From: Oscillatoriales cyanobacterium PMM_0080
GTDB lineage: Bacteria; Cyanobacteriota; Cyanobacteriia; Cyanobacteriales; Microcoleaceae
Assembly: GCA_949127775.1 (NCBI GenBank)
Contig: CASBQF010000092.1
Span: forward strand, 1 to 54,832
Direction: 5' to 3'
DNA length: 54,832 bases
Below, piece after piece: positions 1 through 8,600 of the stretch. The position numbers and the translations under genes were made by a program. The notes under the pieces were generated by a model. It saw only the letters and a program-made list of their open reading frames with translations, was not told where the DNA came from and made no database searches. Each line of letters begins with the position of its first letter. Position 1 is the first letter of the stretch.

Positions 1-558
1 AACCTGCGTGGCTCAATGGCGAGGGAAGTGAATATGAGCAAGGCAAACTTGACTGAAGCTAATTTGACTGAAGCCAACTTTACCGAAGCGAATTTATTTG
101 CGGCCAACTTAACGGACGCTAGCATGATTCGGACTAATTTGATGAAGTCAAATTTGAGTTGGTCAACTCTCAAAGCGGTAAACCTCACAAATGCCATTCT
201 CAGCGAGTCGCTTTTGGAAAGAGCAAACTTGACAACTGCCATCCTCAGCGGGGCGATGCTAAGCGGGGCAAATCTTACTGGTGCAGACTTGCGCCAAGTA
301 ACGATGGTTGGAGCTAATCTCACCGATGCTAATCTGAGCAATGCTAATTTGAGAGTTGCCAATGTGAGTTGGTCAACGCTGGTAAAAGCTAATTTGAGCG
401 GTGCTAATTTGTACCGGGCAAAGCTATGCTGGTCTAATTTGAGCGGGGCTATTTTGGTGGAAGCGGTTTTGATTGACGCTAATCTCAATCGAGCTAACTT
501 CCGCGATGCAGATTTGAGGCGGGCAATTATGCCTGATGGCTCAACTAATGAGTCTTAA
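1..558 (+). CDS. Pentapeptide-repeat protein, 5' end outside window
   Basis: Nearly the whole sequence is A(N/D)LXX-type pentapeptides (NLTEA NLTEA NFTEA and so on), which fold as a right-handed quadrilateral beta-helix. There is an ATG at 16, but the five codons before it (N-L-R-G-S) are open, in frame and in pentapeptide register with what follows, so the gene very probably begins to the left of the window and is partial. The visible part is about 185 residues and ends with a short non-repeat tail. There are no membrane segments or other domains. Pentapeptide proteins are abundant in cyanobacteria and mostly of unknown role; nothing nearby points to one. The family call is firm; the function is unknown. 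Confidence 0.85.
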   Translation, partial: NLRGSMAREVNMSKANLTEANLTEANFTEANLFAANLTDASMIRTNLMKSNLSWSTLKAVNLTNAILSESLLERANLTTAILSGAMLSGANLTGADLRQVTMVGANLTDANLSNANLRVANVSWSTLVKANLSGANLYRAKLCWSNLSGAILVEAVLIDANLNRANFRDADLRRAIMPDGSTNES

Positions 559-560
559 CA

Positions 561-660
561 GTTAACAGTTAACGGTTAACGGTTAACTGTTAACTATTGA
601 CTGTTAACTAATACCATGCCCAATGCCCTATGCCCAATGCCCTATGCCCTATGCCCGTAC
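561..660. repeat. Short tandem repeats (GTTAAC-type and TGCCCTA/TGCCCAA heptamers)
   Basis: Two simple arrays sit between the pentapeptide gene and the permease. The first is built on GTTAACAGTTAACGG-like units, the second on the heptamers ATGCCCA and ATGCCCT. Both resemble the short tandemly repeated repetitive (STRR) sequences known in filamentous cyanobacteria. A further GTTAACT array lies at 14195-14233. Confidence 0.8.
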
Positions 661-693
661 AGGTTTTATTAGCAATTAACCGGACTTGATATA

Positions 694-1545
694 ATGACTG
701 TCAGCGAATTATTGATTTTGGGTGTGGCCGGACTTTTTGCCGGAATTCTAGCGGGTTTTTTGGGTATTGGTGGCGGTACGGTGCTGGTGCCTTTGTTGGT
801 AGCTCTCAAGTATGCTCCGGTGCAAGCGGTTGCTACTAGCGGTTTGTCGATCGTCATTACAGCTCTTTCTGGCAGCATCCAGAATTGGCGCATGGGCTAT
901 CTCAGCTTGAATCAAGTCGCCGGTATCGGATTTCCCGCCGTCATCACAGCACAAATCGGTGCTTATTTGACAGGGATATTTCCGCCTTACTTGCTATTAG
1001 TTTCTTTTGGGTTGTTGTTGTGGCTGAATATTTATTTGATTGAAGTTCGCAAGCGCCTGACAGCGCCGAAAGCGGAAGAAGAAGACAGCCAAGAATCAAG
1101 CTCAATTACCAACTCCGAATTACCCATTACCAATTCCCAATTACCAAATAATTCAAATATTCTATTCAATCCAACTTTTGCTAAAATTGCGACGGGCAGT
1201 GCGGCGGGTTTATTAGCAGGTTTGTTCGGCGTAGGCGGTGGCGTAATTATGGTTCCCCTACAAATTTTGCTGTTAGGGGAAAGCATTAAAAAAGCAATTC
1301 AAACGAGTTTGGGTGTCATTGTGATTACGGCAATTTCGGCGACTGCTGGCCACGCGGCGCGCGGGAATGTTTTGTGGGTTGTGGGGTTAATTCTGGGCGG
1401 GGGCGGTTTGTTGGGCGCGCAAATCAGCACGCGGTTTTTGCCGAAATTGCCCGATCGTACTATTAGTTTAGCTTTTCGATCGCTCTTAGCAATTTTATCG
1501 ATTTATGTTTTCTGGCAAGCTTGGCAAAAATTTAGCAATGGGTAA
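694..1545 (+). CDS. TauE/SafE family membrane permease
   Basis: This 283-residue integral membrane protein belongs to the TauE/SafE (DUF81, COG0730) family, whose members are implicated in export or uptake of sulfite, sulfonates and other organic anions. It has two homologous halves, about residues 1-115 and 167-283. Each opens with a glycine-rich helix typical of the family (AGFLGIGGGTVLVPL in the first, AGLFGVGGGVIMVPL in the second). The halves are joined by a polar loop that is probably cytoplasmic. That loop contains low-complexity ITNSELPITNSQ sequence encoded by ATTACCAATTCCCA-type repeats (1103-1152), so it looks like a repeat expansion tolerated in a linker. The substrate cannot be told from sequence. 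It appears to be a single-gene transcription unit. Confidence 0.88.
   Translation: MTVSELLILGVAGLFAGILAGFLGIGGGTVLVPLLVALKYAPVQAVATSGLSIVITALSGSIQNWRMGYLSLNQVAGIGFPAVITAQIGAYLTGIFPPYLLLVSFGLLLWLNIYLIEVRKRLTAPKAEEEDSQESSSITNSELPITNSQLPNNSNILFNPTFAKIATGSAAGLLAGLFGVGGGVIMVPLQILLLGESIKKAIQTSLGVIVITAISATAGHAARGNVLWVVGLILGGGGLLGAQISTRFLPKLPDRTISLAFRSLLAILSIYVFWQAWQKFSNG
1103..1152. repeat. STRR-like heptamer repeat inside the permease gene
   Basis: AATTACCAACTCCGAATTAC-like units (core ATTACCAATTCCCA) occupy the sequence coding for the loop between the two halves of the permease. Similar ATTACCAATTATC units occur between genes at about 45825-45865, so this is probably an in-frame copy of a dispersed repeat. 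Confidence 0.65.
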
Positions 1546-1600
1546 TCGGGAATTGGTAATCGGGAATTGGTAATCGGGAAATACTTGGGTTCGGTGCGCA
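1546..1600. repeat. 14-bp tandem repeat between convergent genes
   Basis: About three copies of TCGGGAATTGGTAA lie directly after the permease stop codon and are followed by a GTGCGCACTGCGCACC-like palindrome (about 1588-1612). No gene is visible here. Confidence 0.75.
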
Positions 1601-1619
1601 GTGCGCACCCTACGAAAGA

Positions 1620-2420
1620 CTAATTTTCTGATAGTTTCTTGACGGCGCGAGTTAGGCGCTGCAAATAAGGCTTGACAATTTCTTGATTTTGGCGCTGCAA
1701 CTCGGAAACTTGCTTCTGCAAATGCTGAATCTCGGTTTGCAGCGTCGCTGTGTCTATTGTCGGTCGATCGAGCAAATCCTGCAATTGCTTCAGAGAACCT
1801 TGGACTAGATCCAAGTCTACTTCAGTCGATCGCTCCTGCAACTGAGCTGTAATAGTTTTAACTTCAGTTAGCTTCTCGTCGAGCAACAAAAATCGGACGT
1901 TGACATTTTCCCAATCATGCTCTCTGAGGGCGCTATTTTCGAGAATGCGGAGTTTTTGCTGCAAATCCGACAAGATGGTGTGGAATTGCTGAGAGTCTGC
2001 CGGAAATGCCTGCGCTTGGCGTTCCAGAGAAGCCACAGCAGCTTGTACCTCAGCGATGGCGCCGGATTCCAAAATGCGGAGTTTTTGTTTCAAATCGGAG
2101 ACGGTTGTATCGAGTGCTGCAACTTCTCCAGGTAGTCTCTGAACTTGCTGCGATCGACATTCTACTGCGGCCTGTACCTGTGCGATCGCCGAATTTGCCT
2201 TTTGTTGCATTTTTTGCTCGAAACGCTGGCGATTGGCGATATTCAACGAAAGTGCTGCGGTTAACGGGGCGGCAGCGTAGAGAATTTGCCCCGACAATCC
2301 CGCTGCGATCGTGCCAATCGTCGAACCGACAATAGAGGCGTATTCTGCCAATTCTAGCCAATCTGGCTGGTTTGGGGAGATTCTCAAAGCTGGGAATGAT
2401 GCGTTTTCGATCTTCTGCAT
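1620..2420 (-). CDS. Coiled-coil protein with N-terminal hydrophobic hairpin
   Basis: 266 residues. Residues about 25-65 carry two hydrophobic stretches separated by a short turn and ending in TAALSLNIANRQ, a module I recognise at the start of many cyanobacterial coiled-coil proteins. The rest (about 70-266) is heptad-rich, Gln/Glu/Leu-rich coiled coil with two similar blocks (AQVQAAVECRS and AEVQAAVASLE, each followed by a LQQKLRIL-like segment), indicating internal duplication. The ATG at 2420 is preceded by AAAAGG at good spacing. It is probably membrane-anchored with a cytoplasmic rod. No catalytic motif is visible and the function is unknown. It converges on the permease gene. Confidence 0.75.
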   Translation of the reverse strand: MQKIENASFPALRISPNQPDWLELAEYASIVGSTIGTIAAGLSGQILYAAAPLTAALSLNIANRQRFEQKMQQKANSAIAQVQAAVECRSQQVQRLPGEVAALDTTVSDLKQKLRILESGAIAEVQAAVASLERQAQAFPADSQQFHTILSDLQQKLRILENSALREHDWENVNVRFLLLDEKLTEVKTITAQLQERSTEVDLDLVQGSLKQLQDLLDRPTIDTATLQTEIQHLQKQVSELQRQNQEIVKPYLQRLTRAVKKLSEN

Positions 2421-2642
2421 AGCCTTTTAGTCGTAGTCTGATGGATTTCGATAGAGACATCATAAAAGCGATCGGGCAATAAATCAGAGCTATTTATCAA
2501 AACTTCGGGATTGTGCTATTGTCGTTGACCTTGCGCCGAATATTTTCTGCCTTCACAATGGCCAGTTTTTCGGTAAAATTCAGGGTGAGTCGATCGCACA
2601 ACAGTTAACCGATAACCACCGTCTGTCAGGAGTATACAGAAA

Positions 2643-2969
2643 ATGGGTCTCAAGATTATTGAAAGCTACGATAGCAGTTTTGTCCTCGAACCTGATGCCA
2701 AAGCTGCACTGTTCGATTCATTAACCGGCGAAAGCTTTCTGCAACAAGTAGCGATGCAATTGCAGTGCTCGCGGATTGAGTTTGCCGAGTTACTTTTTCA
2801 GCCAGTTCCTTACAGCAGCGAGACGCCGAAGGGAATGCCCGCGGAATTTCAAAAGTATCATGAATCGAGCGATTTTGCGATCGTCAACGTCCCGCCTAAT
2901 TTCATGTTTAAATCCAAAATATTTAAACCCAGCCGCCTCTGTGCCGTTTATCGAGTTTTCAAGAATTAG
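2643..2969 (+). CDS. Small protein of unknown function (108 aa)
   Basis: I do not recognise this family. The 108-residue protein starts at an ATG preceded by CAGGAG ten bases upstream, a good ribosome-binding site. It is mostly polar, with no signal peptide or membrane segment. It reads with ordinary cyanobacterial composition and codon use and contains a CGATCG site. The next gene begins 59 bp downstream on the same strand, so the two may be co-transcribed. Confidence 0.65.
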   Translation: MGLKIIESYDSSFVLEPDAKAALFDSLTGESFLQQVAMQLQCSRIEFAELLFQPVPYSSETPKGMPAEFQKYHESSDFAIVNVPPNFMFKSKIFKPSRLCAVYRVFKN

Positions 2970-2997
2970 TTAAAAGCTGGTTCATCTGTGGTTCAAT

Positions 2998-3028
2998 CTA
3001 AAATCTAAAATCTAAAATCTAAAATCGG
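2998..3028 (+). repeat. Heptamer array in the ribosome-binding region
   Basis: About four copies of TAAAATC run up to within three bases of the start codon of the GIY-YIG-like gene and replace any recognisable Shine-Dalgarno sequence. A change in copy number would move or remove the bases just upstream of the start. Confidence 0.75.
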
Positions 3029-3571
3029 ATGACAGAAGACATTCAACCTCTCGCCAGTTTAGAATTCATATCATACATTGACTCAGAAGGGAAATTGCCC
3101 GAATTCGTCCAGGGAAAAATCGGCGTGTACGCAATTTTCGACAACGACAAAGTGCTGCAATTTGTCGGCTATTCTCGCGATACTTACCTCAGCCTCAAAC
3201 AGCATTTGGTACGCCAAACCGAGCATTGCTACTGGCTGAAAGTCCAAATTATCGATAAGCCCAGCCGCACTATTCTCGAAAGCATCCGATCGAGTTGGAT
3301 TGCCGAAAACGGTGCGCAGCCCCAGGGCAACAGTGCCGATGCTGCTGCAAAATGGAACGATCCCATCGACACCAAAACAGTGATGACTGCCCAAGAAATC
3401 GCAAATTATGAAGGTATTGTCGTCGATGAACTTGCCAAAGATAAATTGTTGAAAAATGTAGCACGGCGCGTGGAGAATGAAATTTTATCACTGCTGAAAG
3501 TTCGCGGTGTAACTGAAGAAATTCGGTTCAATCCCAAGCTGAAAACTAGCGGCCTACTGGATTTAAAATAA
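3029..3571 (+). CDS. GIY-YIG-like domain protein
   Basis: 180 residues. Residues about 30-100 resemble a GIY-YIG nuclease core: KIGVYAIFDND holds the GIY-like strand (GVY), FVGYSRD stands for the YIG strand with a following Arg, and a helix with ILESIRSSWIAENG could carry the distal Glu. Cyanobacteria have a conserved family of this type annotated as GIY-YIG nucleases. The C-terminal third is alpha-helical and matches nothing I know. Both signature motifs are degenerate, so enzymatic activity is uncertain. The start is ATG directly after a heptamer array, and the stop lies 12 bp before a large minisatellite. Confidence 0.65.
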   Translation: MTEDIQPLASLEFISYIDSEGKLPEFVQGKIGVYAIFDNDKVLQFVGYSRDTYLSLKQHLVRQTEHCYWLKVQIIDKPSRTILESIRSSWIAENGAQPQGNSADAAAKWNDPIDTKTVMTAQEIANYEGIVVDELAKDKLLKNVARRVENEILSLLKVRGVTEEIRFNPKLKTSGLLDLK

Positions 3572-3583
3572 TACTACCAATCC

Positions 3584-4142
3584 TAGGGAAACGGCACTGC
3601 CGTATCCAAATCCCCGCATCCAAATCCCCGTAGGGAAACGGCACTGCCGTATCCAAATTCCCGTACCCAAATCCCCGTAGGGAAACGGCACTGCCGTGTC
3701 CAAATTGCCGTATCCAAATCCCCGCATCCAAATCCTCGTAGGGAAACGGCACTGCCGTGTCCAAATTCCCGTATCCAAATCCCCCGTAGGGAAACGGCAC
3801 TGCCGTGTCCAAATTCCCGCATCCAAATCCTCCTAGGGAAACGGCACTGCCGTATCCAAATTCCCGTACCCAAATCCCCCGTAGGGAAACGGCACTGCCG
3901 TGTCCAAATTCCCGTATCCAAATCCCCGCATCCAAATCCTCGTAGGGAAACGGCACTGCCGTGTCCAAATTCCCGTATCCAAATCCCCGTAGGGAAACGG
4001 CACTGCCGTATCCAAATCCCCGTATCCAAATTCCCGTAGGGAAACGGCACTGCCGTATCCAAATTTCCGTATCCAAATTCCCGTAGGGAAACGGCACTGC
4101 CGTATCCAAATTTCCGTAGGGAAAAGGCTGCCGTATCCCTAC
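3584..4142. repeat. Hierarchical minisatellite with palindromic head
   Basis: Eleven clear units plus one degenerate unit. Each unit begins with TAGGGAAACGGCACTGCCG, containing the odd palindrome ACGGCA-C-TGCCGT. It continues with one to three 14-bp modules of the form TATCCAAATCCCCG (variants TGTCC, CATCC, TACCC; CCCCG, TCCCG, CCTCG). Unit length is therefore 33, 47 or 61 bp; most are 47. Because 47 is not a multiple of three and the units contain no stop on the minus strand, all three minus frames stay open over long stretches. These frames are artefacts, not genes. The head sequence is shared with dispersed repeats elsewhere in the window. Confidence 0.95.
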
Positions 4143-4161
4143 GTTATATCAACTCCGTCTG

Positions 4162-5484
4162 TTAACATTTAACAGATATCGGAATCTCCAAAATGAACTC
4201 TGCCCCTCCGCCGGGAGCAGAAATACAACTAATTTGACCTCGATGTTTTTCCACTACAATATCATGACTGATAGCCAATCCTAATCCTGTGCCGCTGCCG
4301 ATAGGCTTCGTAGTAAAAAATGGGTCAAATATTCGGTGGCGCACTTCCTCACTCATCCCACAACCATTATCAGCAATGTGAATGACAACTGATTGATTGT
4401 TTTGATTTGGAAATTTTGAATCTTGATTTGGCAATACAGGTTCCGACTCATAAATTACTGAAGTGCCGATCGTAATTTTTCGGGGAGATGCTTGATTTTC
4501 CAGGGCATCAATAGCATTAGTTAGCAGGTTCATGAATACCTGATTTAACTGACTGGCATAACAGGTGACTTTTGGCAGTTGACTGTAGTGTTTGACGACT
4601 TCAATCTCACCGGTCTTGTTTGCTTCTTTGAGCCGATTTTGCAAAATAACTAAAGTATTGTCAATGCCTTCATGAATATCCACTGGCTTGTGCTTTTCTT
4701 CCCCAAGGCGGGAGAAATTACGCAAAGAAAGCACAATCTTGCTAATCCGAGAAGCACCTTCTTTCATCGAATTCAGCAGTTTTGGATAATCATCTGCGAT
4801 GTAGTCTGGTTCAATTTTATCCAATTCATCGCTAATTTCTGTAACTGGGTGCGGGTAGTAGTGTCGGTACAATTGGACGAGGCGAACCAAATCTCTGGCG
4901 TAGTCCGCCGCCAGAGCAATATTGCCGTAGATAAAGCTGACGGGATTGTTGATTTCGTGAGCAATCCCTGCCACAAGTTGACCTAAAGAAGCCATTTTTT
5001 CCTTCTGTATTAACTGAGCTTGAGTCTTCTTGAGTTCAGTTAAGGTTTGTTCTAGTTGCTGGGCGTAGGATTGTGTTTGTTGGAACAACTGGCGCTGCAT
5101 GAGTTGATTTGAGACGCGGGCCAAAACTTCTTGTTCCTGAAACGGTTTTGTGATATAGTCTACACCGCCAACTTCAAAGGCTTTGACTTTATCTAATGTT
5201 TCATTCAAAGCACTGATAAAAATAATGGGAATGTCCTTGGTTTGGGGAGAAGCTTTCAACTCTTTGCAGACTGTGTAGCCGTCCATATCGGGCATCATGA
5301 TGTCCAGCAAAATTAAGTCGGGAGGAGTTAATTCGATCGACCTCAGAGCCAGTGGGCCGTCTGGTGCGGTGCGTGTTTTGTACCCTTGCTTCGAGAGTAT
5401 TCTAGATAAAAGGTGCAAGTTAGTCGGAATATCATCAACAATTAAAATATTCCCTTTTAAGACGGGAGTTGCTTCGTAATTCAT
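4162..5484 (-). CDS. Response regulator-histidine kinase hybrid
   Basis: About 440 residues: an N-terminal receiver (about 10-130; ILIVDD, phosphoacceptor Asp near 58 in [17 protein letters not shown] near its end), a coiled-coil linker (about 135-165), a HisKA-type domain with the H-box [16 protein letters not shown] (His near 176) and a C-terminal HATPase (NALTNAID-like N box, [17 protein letters not shown]). It is soluble, without sensor or membrane segments, so the receiver probably takes phosphate from a partner kinase. The ATG at 5484 sits just before the receiver. The frame stays open to 5559, but the extra residues are partly encoded by a dispersed GGAACAGGCATCCTGCC-type repeat; an ATG at 5514 is the alternative. 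It lies 179 bp downstream of the large kinase gene on the same strand, a likely phosphorelay partner. Confidence 0.88.
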   Translation of the reverse strand: MNYEATPVLKGNILIVDDIPTNLHLLSRILSKQGYKTRTAPDGPLALRSIELTPPDLILLDIMMPDMDGYTVCKELKASPQTKDIPIIFISALNETLDKVKAFEVGGVDYITKPFQEQEVLARVSNQLMQRQLFQQTQSYAQQLEQTLTELKKTQAQLIQKEKMASLGQLVAGIAHEINNPVSFIYGNIALAADYARDLVRLVQLYRHYYPHPVTEISDELDKIEPDYIADDYPKLLNSMKEGASRISKIVLSLRNFSRLGEEKHKPVDIHEGIDNTLVILQNRLKEANKTGEIEVVKHYSQLPKVTCYASQLNQVFMNLLTNAIDALENQASPRKITIGTSVIYESEPVLPNQDSKFPNQNNQSVVIHIADNGCGMSEEVRHRIFDPFFTTKPIGSGTGLGLAISHDIVVEKHRGQISCISAPGGGAEFILEIPISVKC

Positions 5485-5534
5485 ACTTATTCTGCTATAA
5501 TAATTTTTAGACATCTCCTGAAAAACCAGTCTTA

Positions 5535-5645
5535 AACAGGCAGGATGCCTGTTCCACAAGAATTATTGAAGATGTCTTTTGTAGGTTTGTAGTGAGGAAT
5601 ACAAGTCCTTCAGGATTTATGAGGACTAAAGTCCTTAATGGCAAC
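5535..5645. repeat. Dispersed palindromic repeats between two kinase genes
   Basis: Holds AGGCAGGATGCCTGTTCC (same type as the GGGCAAGATGCCCGTTCC units in trpE) and a degenerate copy of the TGAGGACTAAAGTCCT inverted repeat that is intact at 51671-51716. Confidence 0.65.
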
Positions 5646-5662
5646 CCGATCTAATATCATTG

Positions 5663-8600
5663 CTATTTTGTTTCGGGACGGATGAGAGCTAGTATTTGAT
5701 TGAACTGAAACTCGTTAGCTAAGGCGGCGAGAGCGCTACCTAAAGAGTGATTTCGATCGCGAATTTGCTCAATTTGACTGAGAATCAACTCTAAATCGCA
5801 CTCAATTGTCGCTTTCTCTAAAGCTTTCAGCCAATCGGCTGGTAATGCTGCCAGAGACTCTGGAGTCGGAGCCTCAATTTTAGTTGACTCGGGGACAATC
5901 TCAGGTTCATCGTAAATGTAACGCACTCCGAGATGTTTGTGGATGGTGGCAAATATTTCTGTATCTCGAAAGGGTTTGTGGATAAAGTCATCGGAATCAT
6001 CTGATACAGTAACGGTTCGCGTTTCCTCGGCGTTTGCGGCACTGACGGCAATAATCACGGTAGTTTCACCTTTAACGGTGGCTTTAATCCGTTTCGTGGC
6101 TTCATGTCCATCCATCACGGGCATCCACATATCCATAAAAATTAAGTGCGGCTCAAAACTCGTCCACACTTCAATGGCTTCTACACCATTACAGGCTTCT
6201 TTGAGCTCAAAGTCAAAGGCTGCGAGGATTTTGAGCAGCAGTTGGCGGTTGTCCTGGCGATCGTCCACAATCAATATACGATAGCGCGGTTGGTTGGGCT
6301 CTAGGGCGATCGCCCGACGCGACGGCTGTACTGGTTCAATCACAGTCGCATCAACCGCGCTGACGGGGATATCAAAGGCGAAGGTGGTGCCGTGTCCTAC
6401 TTTACTATCCACGGTAATGATGTCGCCCATCAGGTTGACAAAGTGTTGGCTGATGGCCAACCCCAAACCTGTTCCCTGCTGAGAGTTTTCCCCTGTTTTG
6501 GTTTGGATAAAAGCTTGGAAAAGCTGATCTAACTCATCACTCGCCATACCGCAGCCGGTGTCTTCTATTTCAAAATGTAATTTATAATTGATTGGTAATT
6601 GCTGATTTTCTGGCTCCTTAACCAAACTTACTCTTACTGCAATTCCTCCCTCTTTCGTAAACTTAATGGCATTAGAAAGCAGATTAATTAAAACTTGGCG
6701 CAACTTAACTTGATCGGTACGCAGGTATAAAGGAATATCGCGAGAGTAGCTAAATATTAACTCCAATTGTTGCTCGTGGGCCTGGAGTTGAAACATCTCC
6801 TCGACTTCTTTTAGCAGGCTGCTTAATTTAAAGTTTGTTGGGTTCATAGTAATACGTCCCGCCTCTATTTTGGCTAAATCTAATATTTGATTGATCAGAG
6901 TTAGTAAGTGTTCTCCGCTGCGGTTGATGATGCCGATATTTTCCTGTTGTTCGGGATTGAGGTTGGCAGAGCGCTGCATCAATTGGGAGAAGCCGAGAAT
7001 TGCGTTGAGAGGGGTGCGTAATTCGTGGCTCATATTTGCCAAAAAAGTGCTTTTGGCGAGGTTGGCGGCTTCTGCTGCTAAGGCGGTTTGTTGGAGCTGT
7101 ACTGCTTGCTGTTGAGTGGCTTCGAGCAATTGAGCTTGTTGTAAGGCGACTTCGAGTTGAGTGCTAATTTGCAGGGCAATATTGATTTCTGCTTGGCGCC
7201 AAGCGCGGGGGCCAGAATTTTGATAGCTGGCGAGTAAACCCCAAAGTTGAGTGCCGCAGAATATGGGACAAATAATGTAGGCTCTAGTTTGAAATTGCTC
7301 TAAAACTTCCACGTAACAAGGAGTAAATCCAGCGGTGTATATATCTTCAACCATGCGGTAAGAAAGGTCTATTGAATCGTAGAAACCGCCTTGATTTTCT
7401 TGTAGATAGGTATCCCGTAGTCCTTCACTGGAGGCTTGCAAATTTTTCGCCGCACAGCTAAAGTCTATCACGAGATTGTTTGGCAAATTAGGAGCGTCCA
7501 ATTGTTGTTGCATCACAGATATCCAGCCCTCCCCCATTGACTCGGCAACAAATTCGCCACTCCAATCAGGATTGAAACTATAGATGGCGACTCGATCGCA
7601 CTTTAGGGTTTCTCGCAATTCTGAGGTTGTGGTTTGGAATATGGTATCAATATCTAAGGACTGACGGATGCGATCGATCGATCGCCCGATCGCTTGTTCC
7701 CTCTGGGCACTTTCTCGCAAAGCTGTCTCGGCTTGTTTGTAAGCGGTAATATCCAAGACAGTGCCGAACCAACGGATCAACTGCCCTTTGTTATCAAAAA
7801 CTGGTTTTCCTCTGACTTCCATATAAGTGAGCGAGCCATCTCTGCGGATCAGCCGCAGATCGAGTTCAAAGCTTTTTTTGTGGATACATCGCTCCTCAAG
7901 CATTGTCAGATAGGGCGATCGATCTTCGGGATGAAAACGCTCGATTAATTCTGCGGTTGCTAGCGGTTTTTGAGTCGGATCGAGCTCGAACATACGATAG
8001 AGTTCTTCACTCCAAGTGCTTGTTGCTGTGGCTATATCGTATTCCCAACTACCAATACGGGCAATTTTTTGGGCTTCCACCAGTCGGGCTTCGGCCAACT
8101 GGCGATCGCTAATGTCGCGGGCTACCCAAACCGCAGAGCGATCAGACAATGGCGAAATTTTAGCAGCAAACCAAACTTCTTGGTTGTTAATCTGCATACT
8201 GTAATCAAAATTTATAATTTGCTGGGTTTCTAATGCCTCTCTAACTTGAGCGAAATAAATGTCTTGGCCGCCCTCATTAAAAATTTGTTCCATGATAGAA
8301 TCGACCTGATTTGTCTGATTGTTATCTTGAAAAATTCCCTTAGTAGGTATAACTTCAATTGTTTGGTATGGCAACTCTAAAATGAGTATAATATCTGCAA
8401 TCGACTCAAATATTTTTAGGATTTTTTCGGTAGAACTTTCAAGTTTTTGTTCTATCAATTTGCGCTCTACAACTTCATCGTGTAATAGTTCGTTAGCACG
8501 ATCTAAGGCGGAGATACGTTCAGCAACTTCGGCGGCTAAAGTGCGATTATAATCAGTTAAAATTTTTTCAGATTGTTTGCGCCCTGTGATGTCAGTAAAA

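Noticed and set aside
3546-4109. Long open frames on the minus strand rich in GNLDTAVPFPY-like peptides
   Set aside because: They are created by the tandem array, exist in three frames at once because the unit contains no minus-strand stops, and have no start signal or family match.
3584-4142. Possible CRISPR array
   Set aside because: The spaces between heads are themselves repeats (14-bp modules), not unique spacers, and no cas gene is present in the window.
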